From positions 18,926 through 82,925 of the forward strand of contig NZ_CALEMI010000051.1 in NCBI RefSeq assembly GCF_937910895.1: a stretch of 64,000 nucleotides of DNA, in the 5' to 3' direction. Made by a program: the position numbers and the translations under genes. The number at the start of each line of letters is the position of its first letter. Positions within the stretch are counted from its first letter, which is position 1. The DNA is from an uncultured Dokdonia sp. GTDB taxonomy: Bacteria > Bacteroidota > Bacteroidia > Flavobacteriales > Flavobacteriaceae. The notes beneath the pieces were generated by a model that saw only the letters and a program-made list of their open reading frames with translations, ran no database searches and had not been told where the DNA came from. This document shows positions 1 through 9,212 of this stretch, one piece after another.

Positions 1-881
1 TCTAGAATACTGGTGATGACTCTTTTTGATGCGCCTGATTTATTGTATTTAAGCGGTGTAGAAAGGTTGTTTTCATCACTAAAGGTCAGGATCGCATACA
101 GATTCCATTGCGTATATAAGAAGTCGAGTAGGGCGCGGTGCTCCACCTGAGACACGGGATGTTCTCCAGCACCGGGTGTGAAATACGGGAAGTTAAACGT
201 AAAGTTTTTATTAAACGCGACACCGCCCAAACCGTCTTCATTAAAATCACCATCTTTATCGTTATCCATCCCTTCGGTGAGGAGGTCATAGGTACCACGT
301 TCTCCTTGATTAGGATCAGACATGACCATGATACGATTATCTTCCTCTAGCATTTTATAAATCCCTGTCGGGTCTTCGATCCGCATCATGGTAATAACGC
401 CATCACCATTTAAGTCCTCAAACGGATCTTCATTTACCTGTCCGTCACGGTCATCATCTGTTTTGGTCGCATTGCCGTGTCGGGCAAATTGGGTCGCTGC
501 AAAATACTGTGCGGTTGCATCTGGGCTTAGATTGGGGAAAATATAAAAGGTAGTTTTTTGTAAAACTTCTGGATGGTTGGTAACGATGTTTTCTGCCATA
601 TTCAGGGCAATCTCGGTGCCTAATAAGTGATCTCCTTGTACACCGCCCATAATGGCAATCCCGGGATGACTTTCTGGAGCGCCGTCAGAAAGGGTCAGCA
701 TCCAGATGTCTTTGCCGCCTACGGTTTTGGTCAGGGAGGTGAGTTGGGCTTCTGAGTGTTGGGAGGCCATGCTTTTAAGCGCCGCAGTGACCTGCTGTTC
801 ATTACGATACTCCGTTTGTGCGATGGTGACATAGCACAGGGAACATACCAGAAGTAGTGAGAGTAGTGATTTTTGATTCAT
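1..881 (-). CDS. M14 zinc-carboxypeptidase-like secreted protein, 5' part only
   Basis: The start ATG is at 881-879 and the frame stays open to the window edge, so about 293 N-terminal residues are present. Residues 1-21 form a signal peptide ending in TIAQ. The fold reads as peptidase M14. GGVQGDHLLGTE at about residues 79-90 sits where canonical M14 enzymes have the HxxE zinc motif. FNKNF at about 225 matches the substrate-binding NRNF segment. A Ca-binding-like insert (DDDRDGQVNEDPFEDLNGDG) lies at about 140-160. Two zinc-ligand positions read Q and H instead of H and E, and the third motif reads LTFSDENN instead of an HS motif. The protein may therefore be a non-canonical or inactive M14 relative acting in the envelope or periplasm. 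The family call is fairly sure; activity is unknown. Confidence 0.7.
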   Translation of the reverse strand, partial: MNQKSLLSLLLVCSLCYVTIAQTEYRNEQQVTAALKSMASQHSEAQLTSLTKTVGGKDIWMLTLSDGAPESHPGIAIMGGVQGDHLLGTEIALNMAENIVTNHPEVLQKTTFYIFPNLSPDATAQYFAATQFARHGNATKTDDDRDGQVNEDPFEDLNGDGVITMMRIEDPTGIYKMLEEDNRIMVMSDPNQGERGTYDLLTEGMDNDKDGDFNEDGLGGVAFNKNFTFNFPYFTPGAGEHPVSQVEHRALLDFLYTQWNLYAILTFSDENNLSTPLKYNKSGASKRVITSIL

Positions 882-1413
882 ATTTTGTGTTTGTTAGTGA
901 AACTCAATTTTGTAAAGTCTGTAAGACGTACACAACATTGAACGTTGAATTCATTCCGCTGTATGCTGAACTTGTTTCAGTACCTGTCGGGTTTTTGTTT
1001 GAATTCTTTTTATGTTGTTGAAAGTACTATTAAATGGGAAATTTTTAAGAGGGATTAAGGAATTTTTAAGAAGGGTAAGAATTTGGAAGTGGGGTTGTGG
1101 TTGGGTGTTTCTTTTGGGTTCGCTTTCGCGAAAGGCTGTAGTGATAATCTTTATGTTGTGTTTACGGGTTTCCGTAAGGATATTTGTTGGGGGTGGGGTA
1201 TTTTTGAATTTGAGAGGAATACTGTTTTTAAGAAGCGGAATGTGTGTGGAATGTGGAATTATTCTATTTAATTTTAATCAATTACGTAATTCTATTAATA
1301 TTTACTTGTTAAAATAGATTATATTTAACAAGTAGCTATTAATCAAATATTTAAGATGTTAGCTGTTATTTTGGCAAATATTTGTTAATTTATATACAAT
1401 AAGAATATTTAAA
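882..1413. other. 532-bp spacer with repeats, no gene
   Basis: No convincing gene is seen. A 101-codon open frame at 1012-1317 has low-complexity, Trp/Gly-rich content and no ribosome-binding context. The spacer holds a degenerate copy of the CTGAGCTTGTCGAAG repeat at about 966-985, one TTTCGCGAAA palindrome at 1124-1133, and TGTAAAGTCTG-AAGACG at 911-929, which recurs at 11144-11162. Confidence 0.6.
1303..1334. promoter_or_regulatory. 11-bp perfect inverted repeat upstream of the membrane protein/STAND pair
   Basis: TACTTGTTAAA at 1303-1313 is exactly inverted as TTTAACAAGTA at 1324-1334, with a 10-nt spacer. It lies about 80 nt upstream of the gene starting at 1414, in an AT-rich spacer. 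It could be an operator for the two-gene locus, or an RNA hairpin. No T-run follows it, so it is a poor terminator. Confidence 0.4.
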
Positions 1414-2106
1414 ATGAATAAGAAACAATGGCTAATATTACTTTTCATTATTCTATCGGTAGTATTTGTTGCACCAATAATAATATTTATTTATCATTTT
1501 TTTGTTTGGCCACCAACATTTTCAAACGATCTGAGTGATTGGTCATCTGTTGGGGGATATTTTGGAGGTATATTAGGACCTATTTCAGGAATAGCCAATA
1601 TAGTCGTTCTATGGTATATTACAATTCTTGTCGAGAAGGCGAATACACAAAGAGCTTTTAAAGATGAGATGTTTGCTGTTAGGCAATTCAACATAAAATT
1701 GATGCAAAGTTCATTTGTAGATATTGAAAAAAAATTTAAAGAAGTAGATGCAGCACAGATATTTGAACTTATAAATACAATAGAAGACAGAGATATTACG
1801 GAAGAAGTATTTTTGAAAGAAAAGAGAGTAATAAAAAGAAGTTTTCTAAATCTTTTTAATGAGGTTGATTTTTTTAAGAATAATCAAAGCTTAGTTTTTG
1901 ATTATTTAAATACAAATAATGATAATTATCCAAAGCAAATACTAGAGGACATAGATAATAGTATCAAACTAGTAATTCAAGAACTATCTGGTGATTTAAT
2001 TCTCAATAAAGGAGCCATAAAAAAAGTGATATTTGACTATTTTGACGCTCGAGATAGATTTTTCCAATCTTTATTAAAGGAAATTAAGCAATCAATAAAA
2101 TATTAA
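1414..2106 (+). CDS. Two-TM membrane protein, possible AbiC-like effector or sensor
   Basis: 230 residues. TM1 spans about residues 6-29. A second hydrophobic segment at about 45-72 begins DWSSVGGYFGGILGP, followed by a charged helical cytoplasmic region of about 155 residues. The pattern W-x(3)-G-x-Y/F-x-G-G-x(3)-P-I before the second TM resembles the N-terminus of proteins annotated as putative phage abortive infection (PutAbiC-like). That resemblance is from memory and is weak. The stop at 2104-2106 is 6 nt from the next ATG, so it is almost certainly co-translated with the STAND ATPase gene. Base composition is clearly more AT-rich than the housekeeping genes, which suggests transfer. It may be the membrane effector that the ATPase lacks. 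Confidence 0.6.
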   Translation: MNKKQWLILLFIILSVVFVAPIIIFIYHFFVWPPTFSNDLSDWSSVGGYFGGILGPISGIANIVVLWYITILVEKANTQRAFKDEMFAVRQFNIKLMQSSFVDIEKKFKEVDAAQIFELINTIEDRDITEEVFLKEKRVIKRSFLNLFNEVDFFKNNQSLVFDYLNTNNDNYPKQILEDIDNSIKLVIQELSGDLILNKGAIKKVIFDYFDARDRFFQSLLKEIKQSIKY

Positions 2107-2112
2107 TAAGTA

Positions 2113-4965
2113 ATGGATAAACCCTCTGAAGAACGGTTTGGTGATTTTATACCAAGTAATAAAAAGAATAAGATAATTTTAGCGAATTTACCACTTAAAC
2201 CATTTTATTGTATAGATCGAAATGAATTGAGTAAGCACTTCAACGAAACTTTAAAGAGTAACTCAATTGTGAAAGTTCAAGGAATAGGAGGTTCAGGAAA
2301 ATCAACTTTTATTAATAATTATTGTAGAAGCGGGTTATGTGATAGTAAAAATTATATTTGGTATACCTGTTCAAAATCTGAATCTGAATCTGATGTTCTT
2401 AATAATCTCTATGATTTAAACATTCCAATAACAAGAAAATCGAGACAAATTCGAATAAGAACTTTAATAAAATATTTAAATGATAGTGTAAGTGTCTTAA
2501 TTTTGGATGATTTTGATAAAGTAGACAATAGTCAGTTTATTGAATTGTTTAGATCAATGAATCAGTTTGGTGATTCGGCTAAAATTATTTGCATCTCAAA
2601 TATTGACAACAATGAAATGAGTGGTAATTATGATTATGTGAAATTTCATTTTCCAGATGGATATTCTAAGGTAGAGGTAAAAGAATTATTGAAATTAAAA
2701 TACCTTGATATTTCTACAATAGACTTGTCAGGATTATTTAAATCTACTAATTTTTTACCAAGACTTATTGAATATTTGATCTCAAGTGATACGATAGTGG
2801 ATTTTAATTCAAAAGTTATAAATAATAACTTTACTAAAAGAGTTGAAGGATGGATAAAACTTATTGAAACTAAACTAAAAGCATCACACATTAAAAGCCT
2901 AATCTGTCTTAGCCATATTGACGGCACATTTCCTAGAGATATGTTAAATTTTATAGGAAGTAAATATAATATAGATAATGATGATCTAGAAATGTCACTT
3001 AACAAGCCTCTTGTATTATCTGAGTTTGAAGATGGTCGATTGAAATTGAATGAGATGGTCTCTCAGTATTATAGAAGTACTAATGATAAAAAGAACATTA
3101 ACGATATATATAGTACAATTGCTTCCTATTTTCGGGGTAGAATTAAATTTGAACCAGACAGGTTGAAAAAACTACTTTTATCTTTACGATCTATCAAGTA
3201 TTTTCATTTAGCTGAAAATTACCTAGATGCAGAATATGTTCTTGAAAAGAGTATGAAAGGTTATAAGTTAGAAGGAATGTATGAGGAAATTATACCTATT
3301 TTAAACTACCAAATTAAAAATAGTGAATCGAACGAAGTAAATTGGTTAAAATATCATTATGCGCACGCAAATTTTGTTGTAGGGAATTATGAAGAATCAT
3401 TAACTACATTGCGATCACAGTTGTTTGCTACTCCAAATTTCAACCTGAGAGAAGGAAAGAAAATTCAGAATATTATCCGATTTGAACTTAAAATATTTCT
3501 CCTTTATACTGAGCTACTATCAACAATAGGACAATCAGAAACTGCAATAGAAATAATTCTTCGTAAAATAAATAAAATAGTAGTTCAAGATTATTCTGTG
3601 TCAGAATTAAGCTGGCAAGTTATTTCAAATTTCATTTCCAATTTATCGTGGTATTTAATTGAAAATAAAGAGTATGATAAAGCGATAAATATTTTAAATA
3701 AGTTAAATAAATCTACCCTTTTGATACAAAAAGATTACTCCTTAGCTATAAATAATACAAGGCTAGCTGTAGCGTACTTTTATAAAGAAGAGTTCACCGA
3801 ATCTAAGAGACTACTTGAACTTGCATATGAAATTTTCGATTCAAATAAAATCAATGATAAAAGAGCCAAAGCATGGGCATGCACATATTTTGTTCGACTC
3901 TACCTTGTGGATAGTCAATTAAAATTTGAAAAGTCATTAGAAGAGTATTTAAGAATTTGTTTAGAAATTAATTCAGATTCAAAGCTCATTGATTTGCGTT
4001 ACTTTGAAATGTTGAATATGCTTTCGACCTCTTATGAAAATCTCGAGATAGATCCCGAATCAGATTTAATTCAATATGTAGAGGATGAGAAAATTAGACA
4101 GAATGACTTACTCGTTAACTCTATCGAAATAACTGAAAAAAAAGAGTTTATTGATATTACTATAGCAATTTTGGGTGGTTTGAAAGACAATGATTATGAT
4201 ATGTATTCATTGGTAAATAGATTTTTAAATAAAAAAACTGTTCGTATTGGAGGCGCTTATTTTAAATCATTTTTAAATAATGTCAAACACAATGCTACTA
4301 GGGTACTAGCACATATTTTTTCTACGAAAGATAAGAGTGAAATATTTATGACTCCTTATTTGAATGTAATGATTACAGTTGCTATTAAATTTGATGAGGA
4401 TGGAATTTATAAATATATTATTCCGAATATTGACTTAATAAGTTCAAAAACTACAGATTCAATAAGATTACATTACGTTCGAGCATTGTCAGAAGGGAAT
4501 TGTAAATCGTATGCCATAGATTTATTAGAAAAGATTAAGGATAGGTCTTCGGAGTATTATAATTTATTTGGTAATGCTACTTCGGACTCGAATATGTACG
4601 AAAGCTATAAAAATTACAAAATAGCTTTCGACATTAGTAATTCTACTTATGATAAAGGACGTTATATGAACAATCTTGCTTGGTTAATTTACAAGAATAA
4701 TTGGAAATCTAAATATGATGAGGCAATAGAGTACTGTCAACTCTCTCTAAAATACCGAAAATATCATTATAAATTTTGGCCATACGCTATGCAATGTTTT
4801 TTATTGTTAAACATTGATCTTACACCTCTAGAGAAAATAGAAATTGAATTTAAAAAAATAATTAATGAAAGTAATTTGAATGTAAAAGTCAAATGGGGAA
4901 TAATTGATAAAATTAGAGACGTACGAAAGAAAAAAATCATTGAAAATTTTGAAATTATTTCCTAG
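2113..4965 (+). CDS. STAND-type P-loop ATPase with helical (TPR-like) repeats
   Basis: 950 residues. The P-loop GIGGSGKST is at 57-65, Walker B LILDDFD at about 129-135, a sensor-1-like strand AKIICISN follows, and NFLPRLIEYL stands where NB-ARC/NACHT proteins have the GxP motif. From about residue 300 to the end the protein is helical and TPR-like, as in the ligand-sensing arms of STAND proteins. Only about 50 residues precede the P-loop, so no N-terminal effector domain is fused. This fits an effector supplied in trans by the gene ending 6 nt upstream. STAND ATPases of this shape often act as phage sensors or regulators. Role as antiphage defence is inference. Codons are strongly A/T-ended compared with the neighbouring regions. 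Confidence 0.75.
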   Translation: MDKPSEERFGDFIPSNKKNKIILANLPLKPFYCIDRNELSKHFNETLKSNSIVKVQGIGGSGKSTFINNYCRSGLCDSKNYIWYTCSKSESESDVLNNLYDLNIPITRKSRQIRIRTLIKYLNDSVSVLILDDFDKVDNSQFIELFRSMNQFGDSAKIICISNIDNNEMSGNYDYVKFHFPDGYSKVEVKELLKLKYLDISTIDLSGLFKSTNFLPRLIEYLISSDTIVDFNSKVINNNFTKRVEGWIKLIETKLKASHIKSLICLSHIDGTFPRDMLNFIGSKYNIDNDDLEMSLNKPLVLSEFEDGRLKLNEMVSQYYRSTNDKKNINDIYSTIASYFRGRIKFEPDRLKKLLLSLRSIKYFHLAENYLDAEYVLEKSMKGYKLEGMYEEIIPILNYQIKNSESNEVNWLKYHYAHANFVVGNYEESLTTLRSQLFATPNFNLREGKKIQNIIRFELKIFLLYTELLSTIGQSETAIEIILRKINKIVVQDYSVSELSWQVISNFISNLSWYLIENKEYDKAINILNKLNKSTLLIQKDYSLAINNTRLAVAYFYKEEFTESKRLLELAYEIFDSNKINDKRAKAWACTYFVRLYLVDSQLKFEKSLEEYLRICLEINSDSKLIDLRYFEMLNMLSTSYENLEIDPESDLIQYVEDEKIRQNDLLVNSIEITEKKEFIDITIAILGGLKDNDYDMYSLVNRFLNKKTVRIGGAYFKSFLNNVKHNATRVLAHIFSTKDKSEIFMTPYLNVMITVAIKFDEDGIYKYIIPNIDLISSKTTDSIRLHYVRALSEGNCKSYAIDLLEKIKDRSSEYYNLFGNATSDSNMYESYKNYKIAFDISNSTYDKGRYMNNLAWLIYKNNWKSKYDEAIEYCQLSLKYRKYHYKFWPYAMQCFLLLNIDLTPLEKIEIEFKKIINESNLNVKVKWGIIDKIRDVRKKKIIENFEIIS

Positions 4966-5139
4966 ATTTTATCTTAGAAAATTTTTGCAAAAAAATAGGT
5001 AGTGTAGCGTAATTCAAATATGTGAGAATTTTATACGAATATATTGCCATTATTAGTGAAGTTCTCCTAACCACATTTTTGTGAAAGCATATAATAATAC
5101 ATCACATTACTTTTTCCAACTCCCATCAAACAACCCCCC
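4966..5139. other. Short convergent spacer
   Basis: This is 174 bp between the convergent STAND and radC-like genes. I see only short A/T runs and no strong hairpin. Confidence 0.4.
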
Positions 5140-5760
5140 CTACAACTTCCCAATAGCAGAAACAGGCAATCCCGTATATTTCTTTATGATATCAATCTCA
5201 ACACCGTCTTTCTTCATTTTGGTAGCAACGATTAGGCGTTCTTCTTTGCGAGCACGTTTTAGTTCTGTTTCTATTTTCCATTCTTCTAGTGCCTTTTTCT
5301 CAGGACCTACAACCTCAAACAAACCAGATTTTTTAAGTTCGTCCATAATGCCTTTGTCTGCAAGACTTGTATAAGACTCGTCGGTAATAATCAGGTGGTC
5401 TATCACTTCTATGTTAATGAGTTTTCCTACTTTAAGCATACGGTCTGTAAAGGTGGTGTCGCCTTTAGAAATGGCTAACGTACCACTCGGATGGTTGTGT
5501 ACCAACACCATTTTGACCGCCAATTTATAGATCGCCATTCTAAACACATCCGGCGGATCTGCATTTACACGGTTGACAGCACCCAAGCCAATTAATTCTA
5601 TAAACAATACTTTGTTACTATTATTCAACCCAACCACCCAAAAGTGTTCTTGGTTTCTTCGTATTTTGTTTTCACGCAACAAGATTTGTTGCATCACATA
5701 GTAGATGTCATGCGAATTAAGCACTTTTATTTTTTGCTCCTTGGTCAAACGTACGTTCAT
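5140..5760 (-). CDS. RadC-like JAB/MPN-domain protein
   Basis: 206 residues. The JAB/MPN+ metal motif is clear: a Glu in LFIELIGLG (about residues 52-60), then VLVHNHPSGTLAISKGD (about 85-101), giving HxHP and a downstream S/D pair. The N-terminal HhH half of full-length RadC is absent, as in the short RadC proteins common on Bacteroidetes mobile elements. The C-terminus is unusual: after a charged helix comes MKKDGVEIDIIKKYTGLPVS, resembling the tail of Rpn/PD-(D/E)XK transposase-like proteins. The gene converges on the STAND gene. Function in DNA repair or mobile-element biology is uncertain. Confidence 0.75.
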   Translation of the reverse strand: MNVRLTKEQKIKVLNSHDIYYVMQQILLRENKIRRNQEHFWVVGLNNSNKVLFIELIGLGAVNRVNADPPDVFRMAIYKLAVKMVLVHNHPSGTLAISKGDTTFTDRMLKVGKLINIEVIDHLIITDESYTSLADKGIMDELKKSGLFEVVGPEKKALEEWKIETELKRARKEERLIVATKMKKDGVEIDIIKKYTGLPVSAIGKL

Positions 5761-6677
5761 AGTTCAAATATACAAAATGGTTAAGATAAGAAATTCATTC
5801 TGAGTGTATTTTCGCGAAAGCTTATTTATAAAAAAAGTTACTTTATGTTTTGTTATTCCCTCCTAGAAAGGAGGGTTAGGGAGGTGTTACTGAAAGGAAT
5901 GTTCAGAACTATATTTTTCTAATTTAAAGATGTATATAATGATAACACACCCCTTAATCCCCTCTTTCTAGAGGGGAAACTCATAGTTTGTACTTTGGAG
6001 TGCGCTACTTTTACTTCAAAACAATCCCATCTCCCTCTGGGAGAAGGCTAGGATGAGAGAGGTTGCAAAAAATCTAGAATTTGTCTATTTAGAATAGCCT
6101 ACGCTTCAGATACTGGGGAAAGGGTTTTCAGATTTGAAAATGATGTTATTAGTTTTTAAGAGAATTTATAGTAGTTGTTTTTTCTTTTTTTCATCGCCAA
6201 AAAAAGAAACAAAAAAGTCTAGGCTGGCGAAACCTTGTCTAAATGTATCGCTCTATTCCTGAATTTCAGAAACTCGCTACGCTCAGACAGGCCGAAATTC
6301 TACGGAATATTCACTTCACATTTTACGACAACTTTTCGAATGCCAAAACAACATTTAGAAATCATAACATGATCTCAAAATAATATCAAACATACGAGAG
6401 TGGGGAAAAGGCAATTCGATTTGAATCTTCAGGGTTTGCGGAAAAGGCGATTCGATATCAAAAAAACAACAACCAACTTGATTTTATGAGTTAGTTCCTA
6501 GATTTTAGATACTTAGAGTTCTAGTGTTTTTTTAGTTAAAAATGAGCTTTGTGCTGTGTTTTGTGGTTTTTATGGGTATAATGCTGCTTTCTGTGGCATT
6601 TTTTTTTGAAAAATCAAATCGTTTCCTCTTTATTTGTGAAAGCTACTTATTTAATATGAACCCAAAATCTAATATTT
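5761..6677. repeat. 917-bp repeat-dense spacer, no gene
   Basis: TTTCGCGAAA lies at 5810-5819. A CCCTCCTAGAAAGGAGGG palindrome with GTTAGGGAGGTGTTA at about 5858-5890 is faced by its inverted relative CACACCCCTTAATCCCCTC at about 5946-5980, and a decayed third copy is at about 6027-6066. At about 6178-6235 lies a TTTCTTTTTTTCATCGCC-AAAAAAAGAAAC element of the kind that recurs in a different form at 13203-13260. GGAAAAGGCRATTCGAT occurs twice, at about 6405 and 6440. No open frame in this stretch looks coding. Confidence 0.6.
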
Positions 6678-7184
6678 ATGAACACAAAACCAACAAGTCC
6701 CGAATGTAGTTCTGTAATCGTACCAGAAGGATACGTATTTCTAACTAAAGGTCCTAACCAACCTAAAAACAATGTAGGGACTCAGGATCCCGTGGAGATT
6801 GAGTTTGAACATAACAGACCTGTGCGACCCTTGGAGCCTATGGTACAAGCAGATTATAACATTGTCAATAACGATGGGGTAGATACGGTCACCATTCAAG
6901 TGTGTGCCATTGTATTCATTAACACAAGCGCTGCTATGTGTATCCAAGAATATGGAACGATGGTGTATTGGAACAACAATTTTGCGGCTCCAGAATTTTT
7001 TATCGCTTACTATGCGCTAGAAGCAACATCAAAAACATTTTATGCGTACGAAGTGAATTTTGAAATCTCGCATGGCACGTCAGATTCTCATCCTCAAATT
7101 CCTGAAATCACGACTTATTTGGTAGATCAGGATCCTGTGACCTCAAGAGGAACAAAAACAACGGTACAACCGCCAACTACTTAA
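6678..7184 (+). CDS. Hypothetical protein, 168 residues
   Basis: I do not recognise the family. There is no signal peptide and no TM segment. The N-terminus is Pro/Ser-rich with one Cys, the middle (about 60-140) alternates beta-like strands (VDTVTIQVCAIVFIN, FAAPEFFIAYYAL), and the tail is Thr/Pro-rich. The start is the ATG at 6678; an ATG 22 nt upstream is out of frame. A strong hairpin terminator follows the stop by 45 nt, so the gene is probably a single transcription unit. It lies directly upstream of the TPR histidine kinase and may be a target of that system. Confidence 0.6.
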   Translation: MNTKPTSPECSSVIVPEGYVFLTKGPNQPKNNVGTQDPVEIEFEHNRPVRPLEPMVQADYNIVNNDGVDTVTIQVCAIVFINTSAAMCIQEYGTMVYWNNNFAAPEFFIAYYALEATSKTFYAYEVNFEISHGTSDSHPQIPEITTYLVDQDPVTSRGTKTTVQPPTT

Positions 7185-7228
7185 TAGGTACTTGTGTAAC
7201 CAGAGAAAATCAATTTTATTAAATATTT

Positions 7229-7262
7229 AAAAGTAGTGCCATTTGTGTACTACTTTTTTTTG
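7229..7262 (+). terminator. Rho-independent terminator after the 168-residue gene
   Basis: A 9-bp stem AAAAGTAGT / ACTACTTTT (7229-7237 with 7249-7257) and an 11-nt loop are followed by a run of T. Confidence 0.75.
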
Positions 7263-7466
7263 CCCTAAATTCATTCACTACTTACACCCAGATTATGCAA
7301 TAGAAAATCTATTATAACTTGAAGATGCTTCAAAATGTACCATTATACTACGTTTTTAAGTTTAACCATAGCAGTGCTATGCTAAAATCAGAAAACGTTA
7401 TATTTTATTGCTTCTTCAAGCCTCATCACGAAGTTCTATTACATAATCTGGGTTAAAAAAAGATGT

Positions 7467-9212
7467 ATGAATGTGAGGGGACATTTCCATGTATTTCTTT
7501 GTTTTTTTTTGATTTCCGTAGCGTTCTATGCTCAGGAAAAAGAGACGACCAGCTACTTTGACAACGAGGTGAAACGGGTGAGCAATGGGTATCTGAAGGA
7601 GTCCGCTTTCGCGAAAGCGCATACCTACTTTTTACAAAAGGAATGGGACTCTACCCTTGTGTACTCCATGGAGCAGTTAACGACCAATGTTGACGATAAA
7701 GCATTGAAGGATTTGTGTCTCTTTTTTAGAGGATATGCCTTTAAAGAAAAAGGGTTGCTCAACGAATCTAAAACCGCATTTTTAGGAATCTCTGAAGATT
7801 TTACATTTTATAATCAAGTCAAATTAAAACTAGGTACCATTCTCCTAGAAGAACAGGATTATAAAAATGCACTGACGTATTTTAAAGAAATAGAGCAGTA
7901 TAGCACCGATGAACTTTTAGGCATTCAAAAAGATAATATAGAGGAAAATATTGGGCTTTGTTATATGCATTTGGAGCAGTTTGACAAAGCAGAAAGCTAC
8001 TTGAATCGAAGTATTGCACTTAAGGAAGCAAGAAAAGATACGCTGTCACTGATAGGTAGTTATGGAAATATCGCCAACTTATACTATGTCCAATACAAGG
8101 ATACACTGGCGATTCCTTATTTTGAAAAAGCATATACACTTTCTAAGGGAATCAAGCATTTTCCTTCCAAAAGTGATGCTACATTTAATATGGCGATTGT
8201 GGAAGAGAATCGTGAAAATATGGCAGCTGCATTGATGTATAGAAAAGAATACGAGCAATGGAAGGATTCCCTAAACGATCAAAATAAAGTATATGAGGTC
8301 GCGCAAATGGAAAAGGAGTTTGCGGTTAAACAGAAACAAAAAGAGGTAAGTCTGCTGGAGGCGGAAAATAAGATCAAAGAAGCGCAGAAAGATGGGTTGT
8401 TGTATTCGTCTATTATCCTTTTAGCTTTATTAGGAACAGGGGTGTATTTCTATCGCGAGAAGGTAAAAACGAATAAAATCATCGTGGCTCAAAAAGAGAA
8501 TTTAGATGAATTGAATGCGACCAAAGACAAGCTTTTTTCTATTGTGAGTCATGATTTACGTTCTTCGGTACATGCGTTAAAAGCGAGTAATTCAGATTTG
8601 GTAGATCATCTAGAGGCTAAAAATCTAGAGAAAGTAAATACCTTATTACACTCCAATAGTGCGATTGTTAACGGTGCGTATAATCTGTTAGACAACTTAT
8701 TGAATTGGGCATTACTACAGACCAAACAGTCGTATTTTGAAATTACGGAGTTGCGTTTGTTTTTTATCGTAGAACAAGTCGCTCATAATTATAAAGCATT
8801 ACTTCTTGAAAAGAAGATTCATCTTGAAAATGCAGTTTTAAAAAGTGATAAAGTGTACGCCGACCAAGAATCCTTAAAAATCATTTTGAGAAACATCATA
8901 GATAATGCAATCAAGTTTTCGAATCCAGAAGATACGATCAAAATCTACACGCAAGCCACGAGAGAAGGGTATTGTGATTTGGTGATCGAAGATACGGGTA
9001 TAGGCATGAGCGAAGCGACGAGACAGAATCTGCTGAAAGAAACCATTGTCACATCTGAAAAAGAAAACAAAGAAATTATAGGTTCAGGATTAGGAATGCA
9101 ATTATGTAAGTCGATGATTAAAAAGAATCATGGGGAATTCTTTATAGAAAGTACGTTGGGAAAAGGCACAAAAATGATTGTATCTTTAGCTAAAATTGCA
9201 CCTAATGGATAA
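7467..9212 (+). CDS. TPR-sensor histidine kinase
   Basis: 581 residues. Signal peptide about 1-23, periplasmic TPR-like repeats about 35-285, a coiled-coil rich in K/E/Q about 280-310, one TM about 311-328, then a HisKA domain with FSIVSHDLRSS (His362). The HATPase has the N box NIIDNAIKFSN (about 476-486), G1 DTGIGMS and G2 GSGLGMQL. It is a complete one-TM sensor kinase of a type common in flavobacteria. Its stop overlaps the next gene, so kinase and LytTR regulator are co-translated. One TTTCGCGAAA copy (7607-7616) lies in frame and encodes AFAKA near residue 47. Confidence 0.9.
   Translation: MNVRGHFHVFLCFFLISVAFYAQEKETTSYFDNEVKRVSNGYLKESAFAKAHTYFLQKEWDSTLVYSMEQLTTNVDDKALKDLCLFFRGYAFKEKGLLNESKTAFLGISEDFTFYNQVKLKLGTILLEEQDYKNALTYFKEIEQYSTDELLGIQKDNIEENIGLCYMHLEQFDKAESYLNRSIALKEARKDTLSLIGSYGNIANLYYVQYKDTLAIPYFEKAYTLSKGIKHFPSKSDATFNMAIVEENRENMAAALMYRKEYEQWKDSLNDQNKVYEVAQMEKEFAVKQKQKEVSLLEAENKIKEAQKDGLLYSSIILLALLGTGVYFYREKVKTNKIIVAQKENLDELNATKDKLFSIVSHDLRSSVHALKASNSDLVDHLEAKNLEKVNTLLHSNSAIVNGAYNLLDNLLNWALLQTKQSYFEITELRLFFIVEQVAHNYKALLLEKKIHLENAVLKSDKVYADQESLKIILRNIIDNAIKFSNPEDTIKIYTQATREGYCDLVIEDTGIGMSEATRQNLLKETIVTSEKENKEIIGSGLGMQLCKSMIKKNHGEFFIESTLGKGTKMIVSLAKIAPNG

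Noticed and set aside
1012..1317. 101-codon plus-strand frame in the first spacer
   Set aside because: Low-complexity Trp/Gly/Leu content, no ribosome-binding context, and it spans a repeat palindrome; it is probably non-coding.
9196..9204. TTG start for the LytTR regulator
   Set aside because: The ATG at 9205 gives the standard receiver N-terminus (MDKINVLIIEDT) and still overlaps the kinase gene.
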